The notes under the pieces: generated by a model
What the model was told of the DNA's origin: nothing
What the model saw: the letters and a program-made list of their open reading frames with translations, nothing else
The model's database searches: none
NCBI GenBank assembly: GCA_942492935.1
Contig: OW818654.1
Coordinates: forward strand, 1-64,000
Source: JANJUO01 sp942492935
GTDB lineage: Bacteria; Bacteroidota; Ignavibacteria; Kapaibacteriales; UBA2268
Direction: 5' to 3'
DNA length: 64,000 nt
Translations under genes and position numbers: made by a program
Shown here: piece after piece, positions 27,403 through 35,858 of the stretch
Position numbering within the stretch: position 1 is the stretch's first letter
Layout: the number at the start of each line of letters is the position of its first letter

Positions 27403-27944
27403 TCAATTAATCTTGTTTGTATATAAATCCCAGATTGGAAAAGCTAAATCGAAATCATTCCAAACCAGGTCTCCATACTTGATTTCAAAGGATGCAAACA
27501 ACTTTTCATCAAGATATTTTTTAGTCATCGGATTTTTTGCATTCTGTAGAAATTGCCTAAAATCAATTATTTCAACTTTATTGTCTGAAAATAAAATTTT
27601 TATCTGATAATTTCCAAGATAATACGCTTTGTTAATTGACACGATCATTTTATTTATTTTAATAGGAGTAATTTCTACATTATAAACAAAGAAATCTATC
27701 CATTTTCTAACAATATCTTCTCTATAATTTTCTACAATTTTTACAAATTTCTTAAGATTTTTATTATCTAATTGTTCTTTACCAGTTACATTTTTTATGA
27801 TTCTTTCTTTAAATATGCCATTCTCATAAATTAATTCAACTCTCTGCTCTCTTTTTCTTGATACTTGCAATGGACATGTACTGGCTCATGTTCGTTGGAA
27901 TAAAAAAGTATCACTAATCCAAAATATTCATAAATCTTAGGCAT
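27403..27944 (-). pseudogene. DUF4160-DUF2442 fused gene with internal frameshift
   Basis: ATG at 27944 has GGAGAAAGGTA ahead. The first 31 codons read MPKIYEYFGLVILFYSNEHE then PVHVHCKYQEKES, the DUF4160 N-half. At 27841-27850 an extra AG in AGAGAG throws the frame, giving ELN and a stop. In the other frame VELIYENGIFKERIIKN continues DUF4160, then IVSINKAYYLGNYQIKIL, IDFRQFLQNAKNPMTKKYL and DLVWNDFDLAFPIWDLYTN form DUF2442. The two families are frequent neighbours and are suspected toxin-antitoxin partners; here they are one reading frame. A TTG at 27870 would start the second frame alone. A piece of another DUF2442 gene lies at 30672-30720. Confidence 0.65.
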
Positions 27945-28099
27945 TACCTTTCTCCATAATAAATTCAAGCTTATAAACGCTACATAGAAAGAATTATTTA
28001 ATAAAATTATAACCATTAAAAACAACTCAAGAGTTAGTCGATATTTCAATATGTCTGTCATTTATTTTGAAATCATTTCTCTTTTTTTTATATTTCCAT

Positions 28100-28128
28100 T
28101 TCCCACAACACTTTTGCGGGCTGGGAAG
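28100..28128. repeat. Cassette hairpin copy 3, degenerate
   Basis: TTCCCACAACACTTTTGCGGG followed by CTGGGAAG: the arms CTTCCCA.../...TGGGAAG and the loop TTTTGCGG match copies 1 and 2 in the same cluster. Located between the DUF4160 gene and the BamE-like gene. Confidence 0.55.
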
Positions 28129-28180
28129 AATAGAATATACTTTTATCAATTTTATGTATTTGAGAACCAACTTCATGAAA

Positions 28181-28516
28181 TTAAATATTTGGAAATCGAA
28201 TAAATTTAACTACAGTTTTATTAGAATCATACTCAATACAACCATAATCCTTAAATAAATCAATATTCAAATCATAACAATCACAAGGTTGTCCATCATT
28301 ATTAATATAACTTTTGTCTGGCTTGCCCATAATTTTAATGACTTGATATTCAGTCATTCCAATTTTAATCATTTTTGAATTGTATAAGTTTTTTTTGCAT
28401 TTAATGCCATAATCACTGAAATGTACATCATAAATAAAGGTTATTGATACAAAAACTAAAATAGATGTAATTGAAAGAAGTAGCATTAACAGAACTTTAA
28501 TTATTATTTTTTTCAT
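28181..28516 (-). CDS. Small exported protein with BamE/SmpA-like fold
   Basis: 111 residues from ATG 28516, six bases after AAGGAG; the ATG two codons earlier overlaps the SD spacing. N-terminal membrane segment or signal peptide (VLLMLLLSITSILVFVSI). Then MIKIGMTEYQVIKIMGKPDK, the I-x-x-G-M-(x)n-V-x-x-x-M-G-x-P-D motif of the BamE/SmpA/OmlA fold, and a beta-rich end (CIEYDSNKTVVKFIRF). Extracytoplasmic; no lipobox Cys in the usual place. Immunity-like or cell-envelope role cannot be told from sequence. Confidence 0.6.
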   Translation of the reverse strand: MKKIIIKVLLMLLLSITSILVFVSITFIYDVHFSDYGIKCKKNLYNSKMIKIGMTEYQVIKIMGKPDKSYINNDGQPCDCYDLNIDLFKDYGCIEYDSNKTVVKFIRFPNI

Positions 28517-28522
28517 TTTCAT

Positions 28523-28869
28523 CTCCTTACATTCCTTTGGCTTTCCTTGAGCAATTCTCTATTGGGCGAATTTCAATTTTTAAGTTTTTTTCCCTTATTA
28601 TATTGTCTCAATTGGGGGGCTTTATACTATTTTTAAATATCTCCTTCACTCGAAAACAATGCCCTGAAATTCGCAAATACAATCATACAAAATTATCAAA
28701 TTATTTAAACAATTGAAATTATTTGTTTAGAAATCAAAATTATTTATATTTCACTAAAATCGTAATTCGCAATTGAATCAAATTCCAGATGTCCGACACT
28801 TGAACTTGAAGACTGATCAACTCAAATCTATTTACAAAAAGTGTCGAACATCAAATATCCTACTTTTTA
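28523..28869. repeat. Gap with a GTCCGACACTTG direct repeat
   Basis: 28786-28855 (CCAGATGTCCGACACTTGAA ... TTTACAAAAAGTGTCGAACATC) is a direct repeat of 29899-29968 (AAGATGTTCGACAATTGAAC ... AAAAAGTGTCGGACATC). The arms GTCCGACACTT / AAGTGTCGAAC pair. The segment after the BamE-like start (28541-28580, TTTGGCTTTCCTTGAGCAAT) resembles 27322-27360 (TTTGGCTTTCCCTGAACAAG), another local repeat next to a gene start. No coding signal. Confidence 0.6.
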
Positions 28870-29124
28870 TCAAAGCATTTCTGAAAAATTTTCAATAGGA
28901 ATTTCTATCTTATTAAGTATTTGTCTTTTATTATTTATTATTTCATTAAATGAATTTTCAATTTTTTGTATTTCCTTTGCTTCAAAATATTGTTCACCGC
29001 AATAATCACATTGAACACAAGGCACATTATTTACAAAGTAATAATTACCGTTCTTTTGATAAATATATCTTACTTCTTTGTTGCTTAGGTTTTTATTACC
29101 ACAAAAAGCACAAACTGTATTCAT
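28870..29124 (-). CDS. YgiT-type zinc-finger protein, putative antitoxin
   Basis: 84 residues with two CxxC pairs, VCAFCGNKNL (C5, C8) and CVQCDYCGEQYFEAKEI, the MqsA/YgiT N-terminal zinc-binding domain. The C-terminal helix replaces the helix-turn-helix domain of full MqsA. The gene follows the DUF4258 gene by one base pair, a common arrangement for DUF4258/YgiT toxin-antitoxin pairs with toxin first. Likely binds and neutralises the upstream product. Confidence 0.75.
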   Translation of the reverse strand: MNTVCAFCGNKNLSNKEVRYIYQKNGNYYFVNNVPCVQCDYCGEQYFEAKEIQKIENSFNEIINNKRQILNKIEIPIENFSEML

Positions 29125-29125
29125 T

Positions 29126-29428
29126 TTAACCTCTTTGGAAAATATTTTTAAATTTTGGTGGAGATGGTATATAAACAGTGATTATTACAACTTTTTCAAA
29201 CATTTTTCCACAAACAATGTGTATCGGTTTCCCGTAATTCGTAAATCCAGCAATCAAACAACTTTCGCCTCTACCTGTATCGTCATAATTTTCAATTATT
29301 ATTCCATTAATTAAGGCTTCCTTTATTTCAGATATTGACAAATTATCATTTTGTCTTTCTTTATCACCGTGCAAAGAAAGAAAAAATTCATCATTATCAA
29401 TTCTATCTTTAATCCAACTTATTTCCAT
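29126..29428 (-). CDS. DUF4258 protein, putative RelE/BrnT-like toxin
   Basis: 100 residues. The order FFLSLHGDKERQNDNLSISE, IKEALINGIIIENYDDTGRG, CLIAGFTNYGKPIHIVCG then VVIITVYIP matches the compact DUF4258 fold of small ribonuclease-like toxins, in which the H-x-x-x-R motif (HGDKER) is conserved. Typical end Y-x-P-(n)-W is here YIPSPPKFKN. Operon with the YgiT-type gene. Activity is inferred from family neighbours only. Confidence 0.7.
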   Translation of the reverse strand: MEISWIKDRIDNDEFFLSLHGDKERQNDNLSISEIKEALINGIIIENYDDTGRGESCLIAGFTNYGKPIHIVCGKMFEKVVIITVYIPSPPKFKNIFQRG

Positions 29429-30029
29429 ACTATTACTACGAAAATCGAAGAGATATATTTTGAAGGATTTCCCTTGAGTGAATTCCAGATGTTCGACAAT
29501 TAAAATTGAAGTGTAAAAGCAATTAAAATAAGGTTCATATTCTTTGGGGGAACTTTTTTTCTACTAAGGTTAATACTTGAAAATAAGGTATTCGAAACCT
29601 TATAAATGTTGAAAACCTTAGTTGAAAATGTATTTATTGCAACAATTAAAACATCCGAATGCTTGAGGACATCGGTTGTTTTGTTTGTTTAGCAACGTAG
29701 TTGCGACCAGTTTGTAGCAATGCAAATAAAAGAATAATCAAAGTTTCGTAGAAACGGGTTTAATCGTAATTCGTAATTGAAAAAATCCGCTCCTACGCAG
29801 CTAAATTGAAAAGTATGTTCATGTTTCTACAAATAGGTCGCAACTACGTTGCAAATACAAACCCGATACTCGATAAATTCTAAATTGAACCAAAATTCAA
29901 GATGTTCGACAATTGAACTTGAAGACTGCTCAACTCACATCTATTTACAAAAAGTGTCGGACATCTAAAAACGTAATTTGTATTTTAAATTTGTAATTAA
30001 TTTGTATCATAGTATCAAATATCCCCAAT
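29429..30029. repeat. Repeat-rich gap with GCAACGTAGTTGC palindromes
   Basis: GCAACGTAGTTGC at 29693-29705 and GCAACTACGTTGC at 29849-29861 are opposite-strand copies of a 13-base palindrome; GTTTCGTAGAAAC (29738) and CGCTCCTACGCAGC (29789) are related. AGATGTTCGAC at 29489 and the repeat at 29899-29968 belong to the GTCCGACAC family. GTAATTCG(T/C)AATTG occurs at 29764 and 28752. No gene. Confidence 0.6.
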
Positions 30030-30361
30030 TCACATATTCAAAATTGCATGTTTATTCAATGCTTCGATAACCCATTCGTTAAAATCTTTACCAGCTTTTT
30101 TTGCTGCAATTCTGAACAAATTCTGATTAGAAACAGGGATGTTTAATGACAAAAAACCACTGAAGGAGAATTTGGGCTTTCATTTCGTGAAATACAAAAT
30201 TCTAAATAATCATCAATAGATTCTTTGAATGCCTTTTGAAGTTCATCAACGGATGTACCTTCAAATGTAATAACATCTTTAATATTTATCACTTCCCCAT
30301 GAAAAATATTTGCATCATCATCAAAAACAACTTTTGCCACATAATTTTCATAAGTCATCAT
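30030..30361 (-). pseudogene. HicB antitoxin (long RHH type) with one-base frameshift
   Basis: The first 68 codons (YVAKVVFDDDANIFHGEVIN, ITFEGTSVDELQKAFKESID, DYLEFCISRNESPNSP) are a complete HicB RNase H-like domain. At 30161-30166 one base is missing (CCTTCAGTGG for CCTTTCAGTGG), after which the open frame ends in SVVFCH. In the shifted frame FSGFLSLNIPVSNQNLFRIA then AKKAGKDFNEWVIEALN is the ribbon-helix-helix DNA-binding tail, down to a TGA at 30030-30032. All parts are present, so the lesion is recent or a sequencing error. It follows a hicA pseudogene. Confidence 0.8.
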
Positions 30362-30371
30362 TATTAATTCC

Positions 30372-30611
30372 TCATTCGATTAAAAATCTGCATATTGAAT
30401 TTATTGAACTTTTATTAACTTCCTTTTGTGGGTGAGGTTTGTGGAAAACAGCCCTAACCCCATTTAAAGCAACTCTAATCCTTGAGCCATTTCCTTCTGA
30501 TATTTCTGCACCCAATGCATAGAATAGAATTTCAATTTCTTTCCAAGTAATATCTGAACGAGTAGGTTACTTGAGTATTTTCTTCAGAGTTTTCTTTTGT
30601 TTTGAGTTCAT
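30372..30611 (-). pseudogene. HicA toxin with premature stop, partner of the broken hicB
   Basis: From ATG 30611 the frame reads MNSKQKKTLKKILK, a TAA stop at codon 15 (30567-30569), then PTRSDITWKEIEILFYALGA, EISEGNGSRIRVALNGVRAV and FHKPHPQKEVNKSSINSICR FLIE to the TGA at 30372-30374. This is the longer HicA type (P-x-x-x-D-I-x-W ... E-G-x-G-S-R-x-R) always found before a HicB with ribbon-helix-helix tail. Ten bases separate it from that hicB. Both members of the pair are thus broken. Confidence 0.8.
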
Positions 30612-30671
30612 AATACTGAATTATAGTATATTTACCTTATTGTCCCCAAAAAAATTTTGACGACTACTCAT

Positions 30672-30720
30672 TAAGAATATTTTTTAGTCATCGGATTTTT
30701 GCATTCTGTATAAATTGCCT
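30672..30720 (-). pseudogene. Fragment of a DUF2442 gene cut by a repeat element
   Basis: ATATTTTTTAGTCATCGGAT then TTTTGCATTCTGTATAAATTG CCT is nearly identical to 27509-27560 inside the DUF2442 gene (RQFLQNAKNPMTKKY on the minus strand), with one A missing. The match stops exactly at 30721 where the AACAGTCTGTTGCTCAAG element begins, so the element appears to have inserted into or recombined with a second DUF2442 copy. Confidence 0.65.
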
Positions 30721-31068
30721 AACAGTCTGTTGCTCAAGTATAAATTTAATCATATTTCAAGTGGTTCGTTAGAATTTTTTTCACTATAAATTAATTTGTA
30801 AAATTTAAAGCATATTGCATTATTTATCAATTACTTACAAAATATATGAACAAGAAAATAGATTTTTCTTGAGCATATTCTTCCTTATTATTAAATTATT
30901 TTCGAAAAATAATTTTAAAAAAATTAAATTAATTTACTTTTTTATTTTTAATTCTCATAAAATATTCTTAATTTTAAATAATTTAGTTTAATTATTAGTG
31001 TTTAACTATTAATAAATGTTCTTTTTTGTTTGAAAAACAAAATATTTAAGGATAAATTAGGTGATAAA
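30721..31068. other. Element end and AT-rich leader of dapA
   Basis: 30721-30753 is the left end of the CAGTCTGTTG element (AACAGTCTGTTGCTCAAGTA). The remaining 300 bases are AT-rich with no coding frame and hold the dapA promoter; AGGTGATAAA lies just ahead of the chosen ATG at 31069. Confidence 0.5.
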
Positions 31069-31962
31069 ATGGTTGATTTTTCTCTAAAAGGTACAATTAC
31101 GGCAGTTATAACTCCTTTCAATTCAGACCTTTCAATTGATTTCCATTCTTTTGAAAATATTATTGAACATCAAATTTTAAACAAGGTGGAAGGTATAGTA
31201 GTTGCAGGTTCAACAGGTGAAAGTGCAACATTGTCAGAAAAGGAAAGATTAGCATTAATAATTAAAGCAATTGAAATTGTAAATGGCAGAATCAAAGTAA
31301 TAGCTGGTACTGGCACAAACAATACAGATTTGTCGATTCATCTTACTCGACTTGCAAAAGAACAAGGAGCTGATGCTGTTTTACTCGTTGCTCCTTATTA
31401 TAACAAACCTTCTCAAGAAGGATTATATCATCATTATGCAGCTATTGCTGAATCGGTAGATATTCCACAAATTCTTTATAATGTACCGGGTAGAGCAGGT
31501 GTAAATATTACTGCAGAAACTCAATTAAAATTAGCTGAAGATTTTACAAATATTGTTGCCACAAAGGAAGCAAGTGGTGATTTGGAACAAATGGCTCAAA
31601 TTATCAAATATGCACCTGTAAATTTCTCACTATTTGCAGGGGATGACTGCTTAGCTTTACCTGCAATTTTGCTTGGTGCGGTTGGAGTTATTTCAGTTTT
31701 ATCGAACTATGCTCCTAAAGAATTCAGTGATTGTGTTAGATATGCTCTTAATGGTGAATATGAAAAATCAAAAAATATCCATTATAAATTACTTGATTTG
31801 ATGCAATTGAATTTTGTTGAAACAAATCCCGTTCCTGTCAAGACAATTATGTCCTTGATCGGCTTTTGCCAAGATACAGTAAGATTGCCACTTACTCCAA
31901 TATCACCAGTTAACAAGAAGTTATTAAGCAAAGCTATTAAAGCAATAAAGTTAACTAAGTAG
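31069..31962 (+). CDS. dapA: 4-hydroxy-tetrahydrodipicolinate synthase
   Basis: 297 residues from ATG 31069 with AGGTGA 5 bases upstream; a TTG at 31030 would add 13 unconserved residues. TIM-barrel aldolase: substrate-binding GSTGES (47-52), YYNKPSQEGLYHHY (110-123), Y137 in ILYNVPGRAG with R142, and Schiff-base lysine K166 in VATKEASGD. Condenses pyruvate with aspartate semialdehyde, the first step to lysine and meso-diaminopimelate for peptidoglycan. Cytoplasmic tetramer. The next gene starts 3 bases after the stop. Confidence 0.96.
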   Translation: MVDFSLKGTITAVITPFNSDLSIDFHSFENIIEHQILNKVEGIVVAGSTGESATLSEKERLALIIKAIEIVNGRIKVIAGTGTNNTDLSIHLTRLAKEQGADAVLLVAPYYNKPSQEGLYHHYAAIAESVDIPQILYNVPGRAGVNITAETQLKLAEDFTNIVATKEASGDLEQMAQIIKYAPVNFSLFAGDDCLALPAILLGAVGVISVLSNYAPKEFSDCVRYALNGEYEKSKNIHYKLLDLMQLNFVETNPVPVKTIMSLIGFCQDTVRLPLTPISPVNKKLLSKAIKAIKLTK

Positions 31963-31965
31963 TAT

Positions 31966-32538
31966 GTGATTGATATTACAGATTTTCTTTATAATATAGA
32001 TGTAAGTTTATTCAGGTTTTTCAATTCAACAATTGCAAATCCTGTATTTGATTTCATTATGCCAATACTTACAAATGAGCAATATTGGTTACCTGTTTAT
32101 ATTATCGGTTTAATACTGTTAATATGGAAAGGTGGCATTAAAGGCAGACTTACTGCACTAACTTTAATATTAACAGTAATAATTTCAGACCAAATAAGCA
32201 GTAGTTTTCTAAAAGAAATAATCGGCAGGATACGTCCCTGTCACACTCTTGATAATGTTCATTTGCTTGTTGGTTGTGGAGGTGGAAAATCATTCCCCTC
32301 ATCACATGCTGTAAATAATTTTGCTGCAGCAATGGTAATATTTAAATTTTTTCCTCAAAAAAAGTATTTGTTTTTTTCAATAGCTGGTATTGTAACATTT
32401 ACTCGTGTTTATTGTGGTGTACATTATCCATCTGATTTATTAGGTGGCACTGTTATAGGTTTATTTATCGGCTGGAGTGTTGCTTATTTAATTCAATATA
32501 TTTATAACAAAAAGTATCCTGCCAAGCCGAAATTTTAG
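31966..32538 (+). CDS. PAP2-family membrane phosphatase
   Basis: 190 residues starting at GTG 31966, 3 bases after dapA, so translationally coupled. Several membrane segments (WLPVYIIGLILLIW, LTALTLILTVIISD, FFSIAGIVTFT, VIGLFIGWSVAYLI). The three catalytic motifs are intact: KEIIGRIRP, FPSSHAVN and TRVYCGVHYPSDLLGG, with two catalytic His. Dephosphorylates a lipid phosphate such as undecaprenyl pyrophosphate or phosphatidate; location beside dapA hints at cell-wall precursor recycling, but that is inference. Confidence 0.92.
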   Translation: MIDITDFLYNIDVSLFRFFNSTIANPVFDFIMPILTNEQYWLPVYIIGLILLIWKGGIKGRLTALTLILTVIISDQISSSFLKEIIGRIRPCHTLDNVHLLVGCGGGKSFPSSHAVNNFAAAMVIFKFFPQKKYLFFSIAGIVTFTRVYCGVHYPSDLLGGTVIGLFIGWSVAYLIQYIYNKKYPAKPKF

Positions 32539-32844
32539 TATATTTAAGAATAATCGATATTATCATAACATTCTCACAATTTTCCTTACTGTAAAGTTAG
32601 AATTATCTCCATTTGCAAAGCCGAAATTTGTTGATACGCCGTACCACTCAATATATAGTCTGTACCAGTCATTGTTCTACCGCCCCAACAACATTTGTTT
32701 TGAGTTAGTATTGGGGAAAAAGTGTAAAGCTAAAAATAACATTATTATACTAAAGTAAATTTTCTCAATTGTTTCCTTAAAATTAGTTATCAAAATAATC
32801 ACTAATCTATTCGAATATTTCTAAAAATGAACCGCATCAAATAT
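32539..32844. other. Gap with a possible gene-end remnant at 32563-32667 (minus)
   Basis: On the minus strand 32563-32667 reads WYRLYIEWYGVSTNFGFANG then DNSNFTVRKIVRML and a stop, composition like the end of a secreted beta protein, and about 25 bases upstream another frame gives SPILTQNKCCWGGRTMTG. No start or ribosome site. It may be the decayed 3' end of a surface-protein gene; the rest of the gap is featureless. Confidence 0.25.
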
Positions 32845-35064
32845 TTATTTCTCTGCTTTGTCAGAAGTTTGATTGATAATAATTTCATTGAATTTATCGC
32901 TTAATTTGGAAAATTTTTCAAGAAGGTTATTGTTCATATTTTGATAATCTGCCATTGCATCCTTCAGCTTTGATATTTCTTTCTGAAGTTCAATTATAGT
33001 ATTTGCCTGTTTTTCAATAAGTTTTGATTGTAATGTTATTGAGGATTCTTGATTTGTAATGATTTTGTACTGTTTTTGCACTTCATTCAACAGCATAGCA
33101 TTAACTCTGTGATAGTAAACTGTATAGGGTTTATCATCTTTATCGAATGCAACAAGATTCGGAGCCAGTGCTGCAACTTCCTCAGCTATCAAACCATACT
33201 GAATAGATTTATCACCATTACCATATTCATCTTTATAAACAAAAGAAACGGGACGTAATTTCATCAAAACATCGCTATCAGAGTTCATATCTTTGATATT
33301 TTCTTTAAACCTGGCTGATGATGTTACAGTTCCTAATTTTCCTGAAGCATTGATATAAACAGAAACACCAGATGGTACATTTTGACCGGCAATACCATGT
33401 ATATAAGTGGATTCAGTTGAGAAGTCGGTACCTAAAGTAATTGAGTTACTGCCATTGCCTATTGCTCCATAACCAATAACGATTTCATTTGTATTCCCAT
33501 CATTCATTGCTTGTGCATCAGCCCCAAGATAAACTGAATTTGAACAAGTTTGATATTGACTACCAGCAGAATATCCAACAGCTACAGTATTATTTCCGGT
33601 TGTATTATTTTCCATAGTTTTAGCACCCAAAGCAACATTTCTTACACCAGAAGTATTGTTATATAATGAATTATTACCAAATGCGGTATTGGATGACCCT
33701 GAAGTATTTGAATTAAGTGCATAATAACCAAAAGCTGTATTAGTTCCAGAACTTACCTCACCGGCTTTATTATTATTTACTTTAAAAATAAGAGCGTTGT
33801 TGTCAGTGGTGCCTATAAAATGAGTAACTGGGGATGTGCCAGAATTTCCAGTCAAGCTCCAACTAAACGAACTATGTGAATCCCAACTTGTTGCTCCACT
33901 TCCATCTGTTTTTAAAAACTGATTGTTAGTTCCTCTGCTTGTGGGAAAAGTAACACTCGCGTTTGTTCCATTGCCATTTATTGTCAATGAACCACCAATG
34001 TATGTATTTGCATTTTTCAAGATAGTTAGAGCATTGCTCCTATCTGATGTACTTGTTCCATTTCCAACAGCTAAAATTCTGTCTGTAGAATTATTATTTG
34101 CTGTATATGTTGTTGCATATTTCCCAAAAACTGCTTCAGCATCTGAAATTGCAACATTACCTATACCAGTAGCAAGGGTATAGTTTCCCATTGTAGTATT
34201 TTCATAACCCAAACCTACTGAACCAATTCCATTAACAGAAATATCCTTGCCAGCTCCAAATGAGAAGTTTCCTATTGAATTACCCCCCTGACCAAATGCA
34301 GTACTTGATAACCCTGATGCTGTAAGTCCAATTCCAGAAACAGTTGAATAATTGCCACTTGCCGTATTACTACTGCCACCCATAATTACTGAAGCTGTTC
34401 CACTTGCAATATGTGAATTAGTATTTCTTATTGTCTGCAAATCTACTGCATTTGCACCTCTATTAATACCACCAGTAGTTGCTCCATCTGGTTGAGATGC
34501 AATAACTGCTCCAGACCCTTTAGGTTGAATAACAAAATCAACATTTGATGTGGCATTATTTGGAGATAATTTTACTCCTGTTTTACTATCATAAGTATAA
34601 TTTGATTCTGTGAAGTTAGTTAAACCACCTACAGCGCTTTGCCAACTTGCATTTCCATTTGCATCAGAAGTAAGAACCTTGCCTTCACCAGCATTTGTAG
34701 CGATTTTCAAACTTGTTGCTTTTCCTGCTAAAGCATAGCCATTCGCATTTAATGCTACTCTTGGAGAAAGTGTTATTGATTCCACTGTAATTTCAAGCCA
34801 TAGAGATTGAGAAAAATCAATTGAACCAACATTTAGTTCCACACTAAATAAACCAGCAGATACAGATACATCATTATGTGTGTCAGTGATTAATTCTGTA
34901 CCTCCTGAAGAAACATTATAAATTCTAAAAACCAAGTTCTTTGTTCCAGTAATTAGTGCGCCATCATCATCGGTTAAAACACCTTGATAAGAAATTTTGT
35001 TAGGTTGCGAATAAACAAATTGAGCAAGCAAAATGAATGAAATAGCAAGAAATAAATGTTTCAT
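32845..35064 (-). CDS. Secreted trimeric fibre-like protein with C-terminal S74 chaperone domain
   Basis: 739 residues from ATG 35064 (an ATG four codons earlier is possible). Signal peptide FLAISFILLAQFVYSQ. N-domain QPNKISYQGVLTDDDGALIT to about 120, then YadA-head-like repeats rich in G-x-x-x-x-A-x-G-x-x-S (SSNTASGNYSTVSGIGLTAS, NTAFGNNSLYNNTSGVRNVA). The Peptidase_S74 intramolecular chaperone begins TSSARFKENIKDMNSDSDVL (Ser-Lys of the self-cleaving domain) and GLIAEEVAALAPNLV. A coiled coil ends the protein. S74 domains drive trimerisation and usually cut themselves off. Likely surface fibre or adhesin; no T9SS domain. Confidence 0.85.
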   Translation of the reverse strand: MKHLFLAISFILLAQFVYSQPNKISYQGVLTDDDGALITGTKNLVFRIYNVSSGGTELITDTHNDVSVSAGLFSVELNVGSIDFSQSLWLEITVESITLSPRVALNANGYALAGKATSLKIATNAGEGKVLTSDANGNASWQSAVGGLTNFTESNYTYDSKTGVKLSPNNATSNVDFVIQPKGSGAVIASQPDGATTGGINRGANAVDLQTIRNTNSHIASGTASVIMGGSSNTASGNYSTVSGIGLTASGLSSTAFGQGGNSIGNFSFGAGKDISVNGIGSVGLGYENTTMGNYTLATGIGNVAISDAEAVFGKYATTYTANNNSTDRILAVGNGTSTSDRSNALTILKNANTYIGGSLTINGNGTNASVTFPTSRGTNNQFLKTDGSGATSWDSHSSFSWSLTGNSGTSPVTHFIGTTDNNALIFKVNNNKAGEVSSGTNTAFGYYALNSNTSGSSNTAFGNNSLYNNTSGVRNVALGAKTMENNTTGNNTVAVGYSAGSQYQTCSNSVYLGADAQAMNDGNTNEIVIGYGAIGNGSNSITLGTDFSTESTYIHGIAGQNVPSGVSVYINASGKLGTVTSSARFKENIKDMNSDSDVLMKLRPVSFVYKDEYGNGDKSIQYGLIAEEVAALAPNLVAFDKDDKPYTVYYHRVNAMLLNEVQKQYKIITNQESSITLQSKLIEKQANTIIELQKEISKLKDAMADYQNMNNNLLEKFSKLSDKFNEIIINQTSDKAEK

Positions 35065-35076
35065 TTTTACACCCAT

Positions 35077-35400
35077 AGATAATTTTTATATTTGGATTAA
35101 TTTACATTATTAATTAATTTATAAGAATTTAGGTAAATTTTACAATGAACATATTAAACAATCGCAAATATATGAATTTTTATTAATAAAATTAATATAT
35201 TTTAGAGTATTATTAAAAATTAAGTTAAAAAATAATATAGGTATTCATCACATTGCATAAAAAATATGTTTGTCCAAATTAATAGTTAATTAAATGTATA
35301 TGAGTGTTGAAAATATTTTTTTTGTATGAAATTTATTAAAGAATATATTCAATAAAGTTGAATTTTCAAAAATGTATAGTTGATTTATAAAAACAAAAAA
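35077..35400. other. AT-rich gap between S74 protein and rplS terminator
   Basis: About 320 bases, nearly all A and T. Holds the promoter of the S74-protein gene; no coding frame, repeat or RNA seen. Confidence 0.5.
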
Positions 35401-35433
35401 AGCGGCATACATAAAGTTTACGCTGCCGCATTG
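35401..35433 (-). terminator. Terminator of rplS
   Basis: GCGGCA(n16)TGCCGC stem about 16 bp past the rplS stop; on the minus strand it is followed by CTTTTTTTG. Confidence 0.8.
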
Positions 35434-35448
35434 AAAATTTTTTTGTTA

Positions 35449-35829
35449 TTAGCTGAGTTTCTGTCTGATTTTCTTTTCTGACATTCCGCGTAAGTAGTAT
35501 AATTTTGCTTTCTTTACATTACCGGACTTAATCACGCTAATACTTTGTATCATAGGTGAGTAAACAGGAAATACTCTTTCTACACCAACGCCGTTTGATA
35601 TTTTTCTGATTGTGAAAGTTTTGTTTAAGCTACTTCCACGCATAGAAATGATAATGCCTTTAAAGTTCTGAATACGTTCTTTTTCGCCTTCAATTACTCT
35701 AACCGCAACATTAACAGAATCGCCAGGACGAAATTCAGGTATTTCAGTATAGTTTTCACCATCTTTTTCTTTGCGATAATTTACCGACTTATCAATGTAC
35801 ATTTGCTCGATAAACTCAATTGTCTTCAC
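35449..35829 (-). CDS. rplS: Ribosomal protein bL19
   Basis: 126 residues, family length. FRPGDSVNVAVRVIEGEKER, QNFKGIIISMRGSSLNKTFT, VGVERVFPVYSPMI and KAKLYYLRGMSEKKIRQKL are the conserved bL19 order. It sits at the subunit interface of the 50S ribosome. Start is GTG at 35829 preceded by AAGGAGCGGAAA. Single-gene unit with its own promoter and terminator. Confidence 0.97.
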   Translation of the reverse strand: MKTIEFIEQMYIDKSVNYRKEKDGENYTEIPEFRPGDSVNVAVRVIEGEKERIQNFKGIIISMRGSSLNKTFTIRKISNGVGVERVFPVYSPMIQSISVIKSGNVKKAKLYYLRGMSEKKIRQKLS

Positions 35830-35858
35830 TTTTCCGCTCCTTGATAAAAATTGAACTA

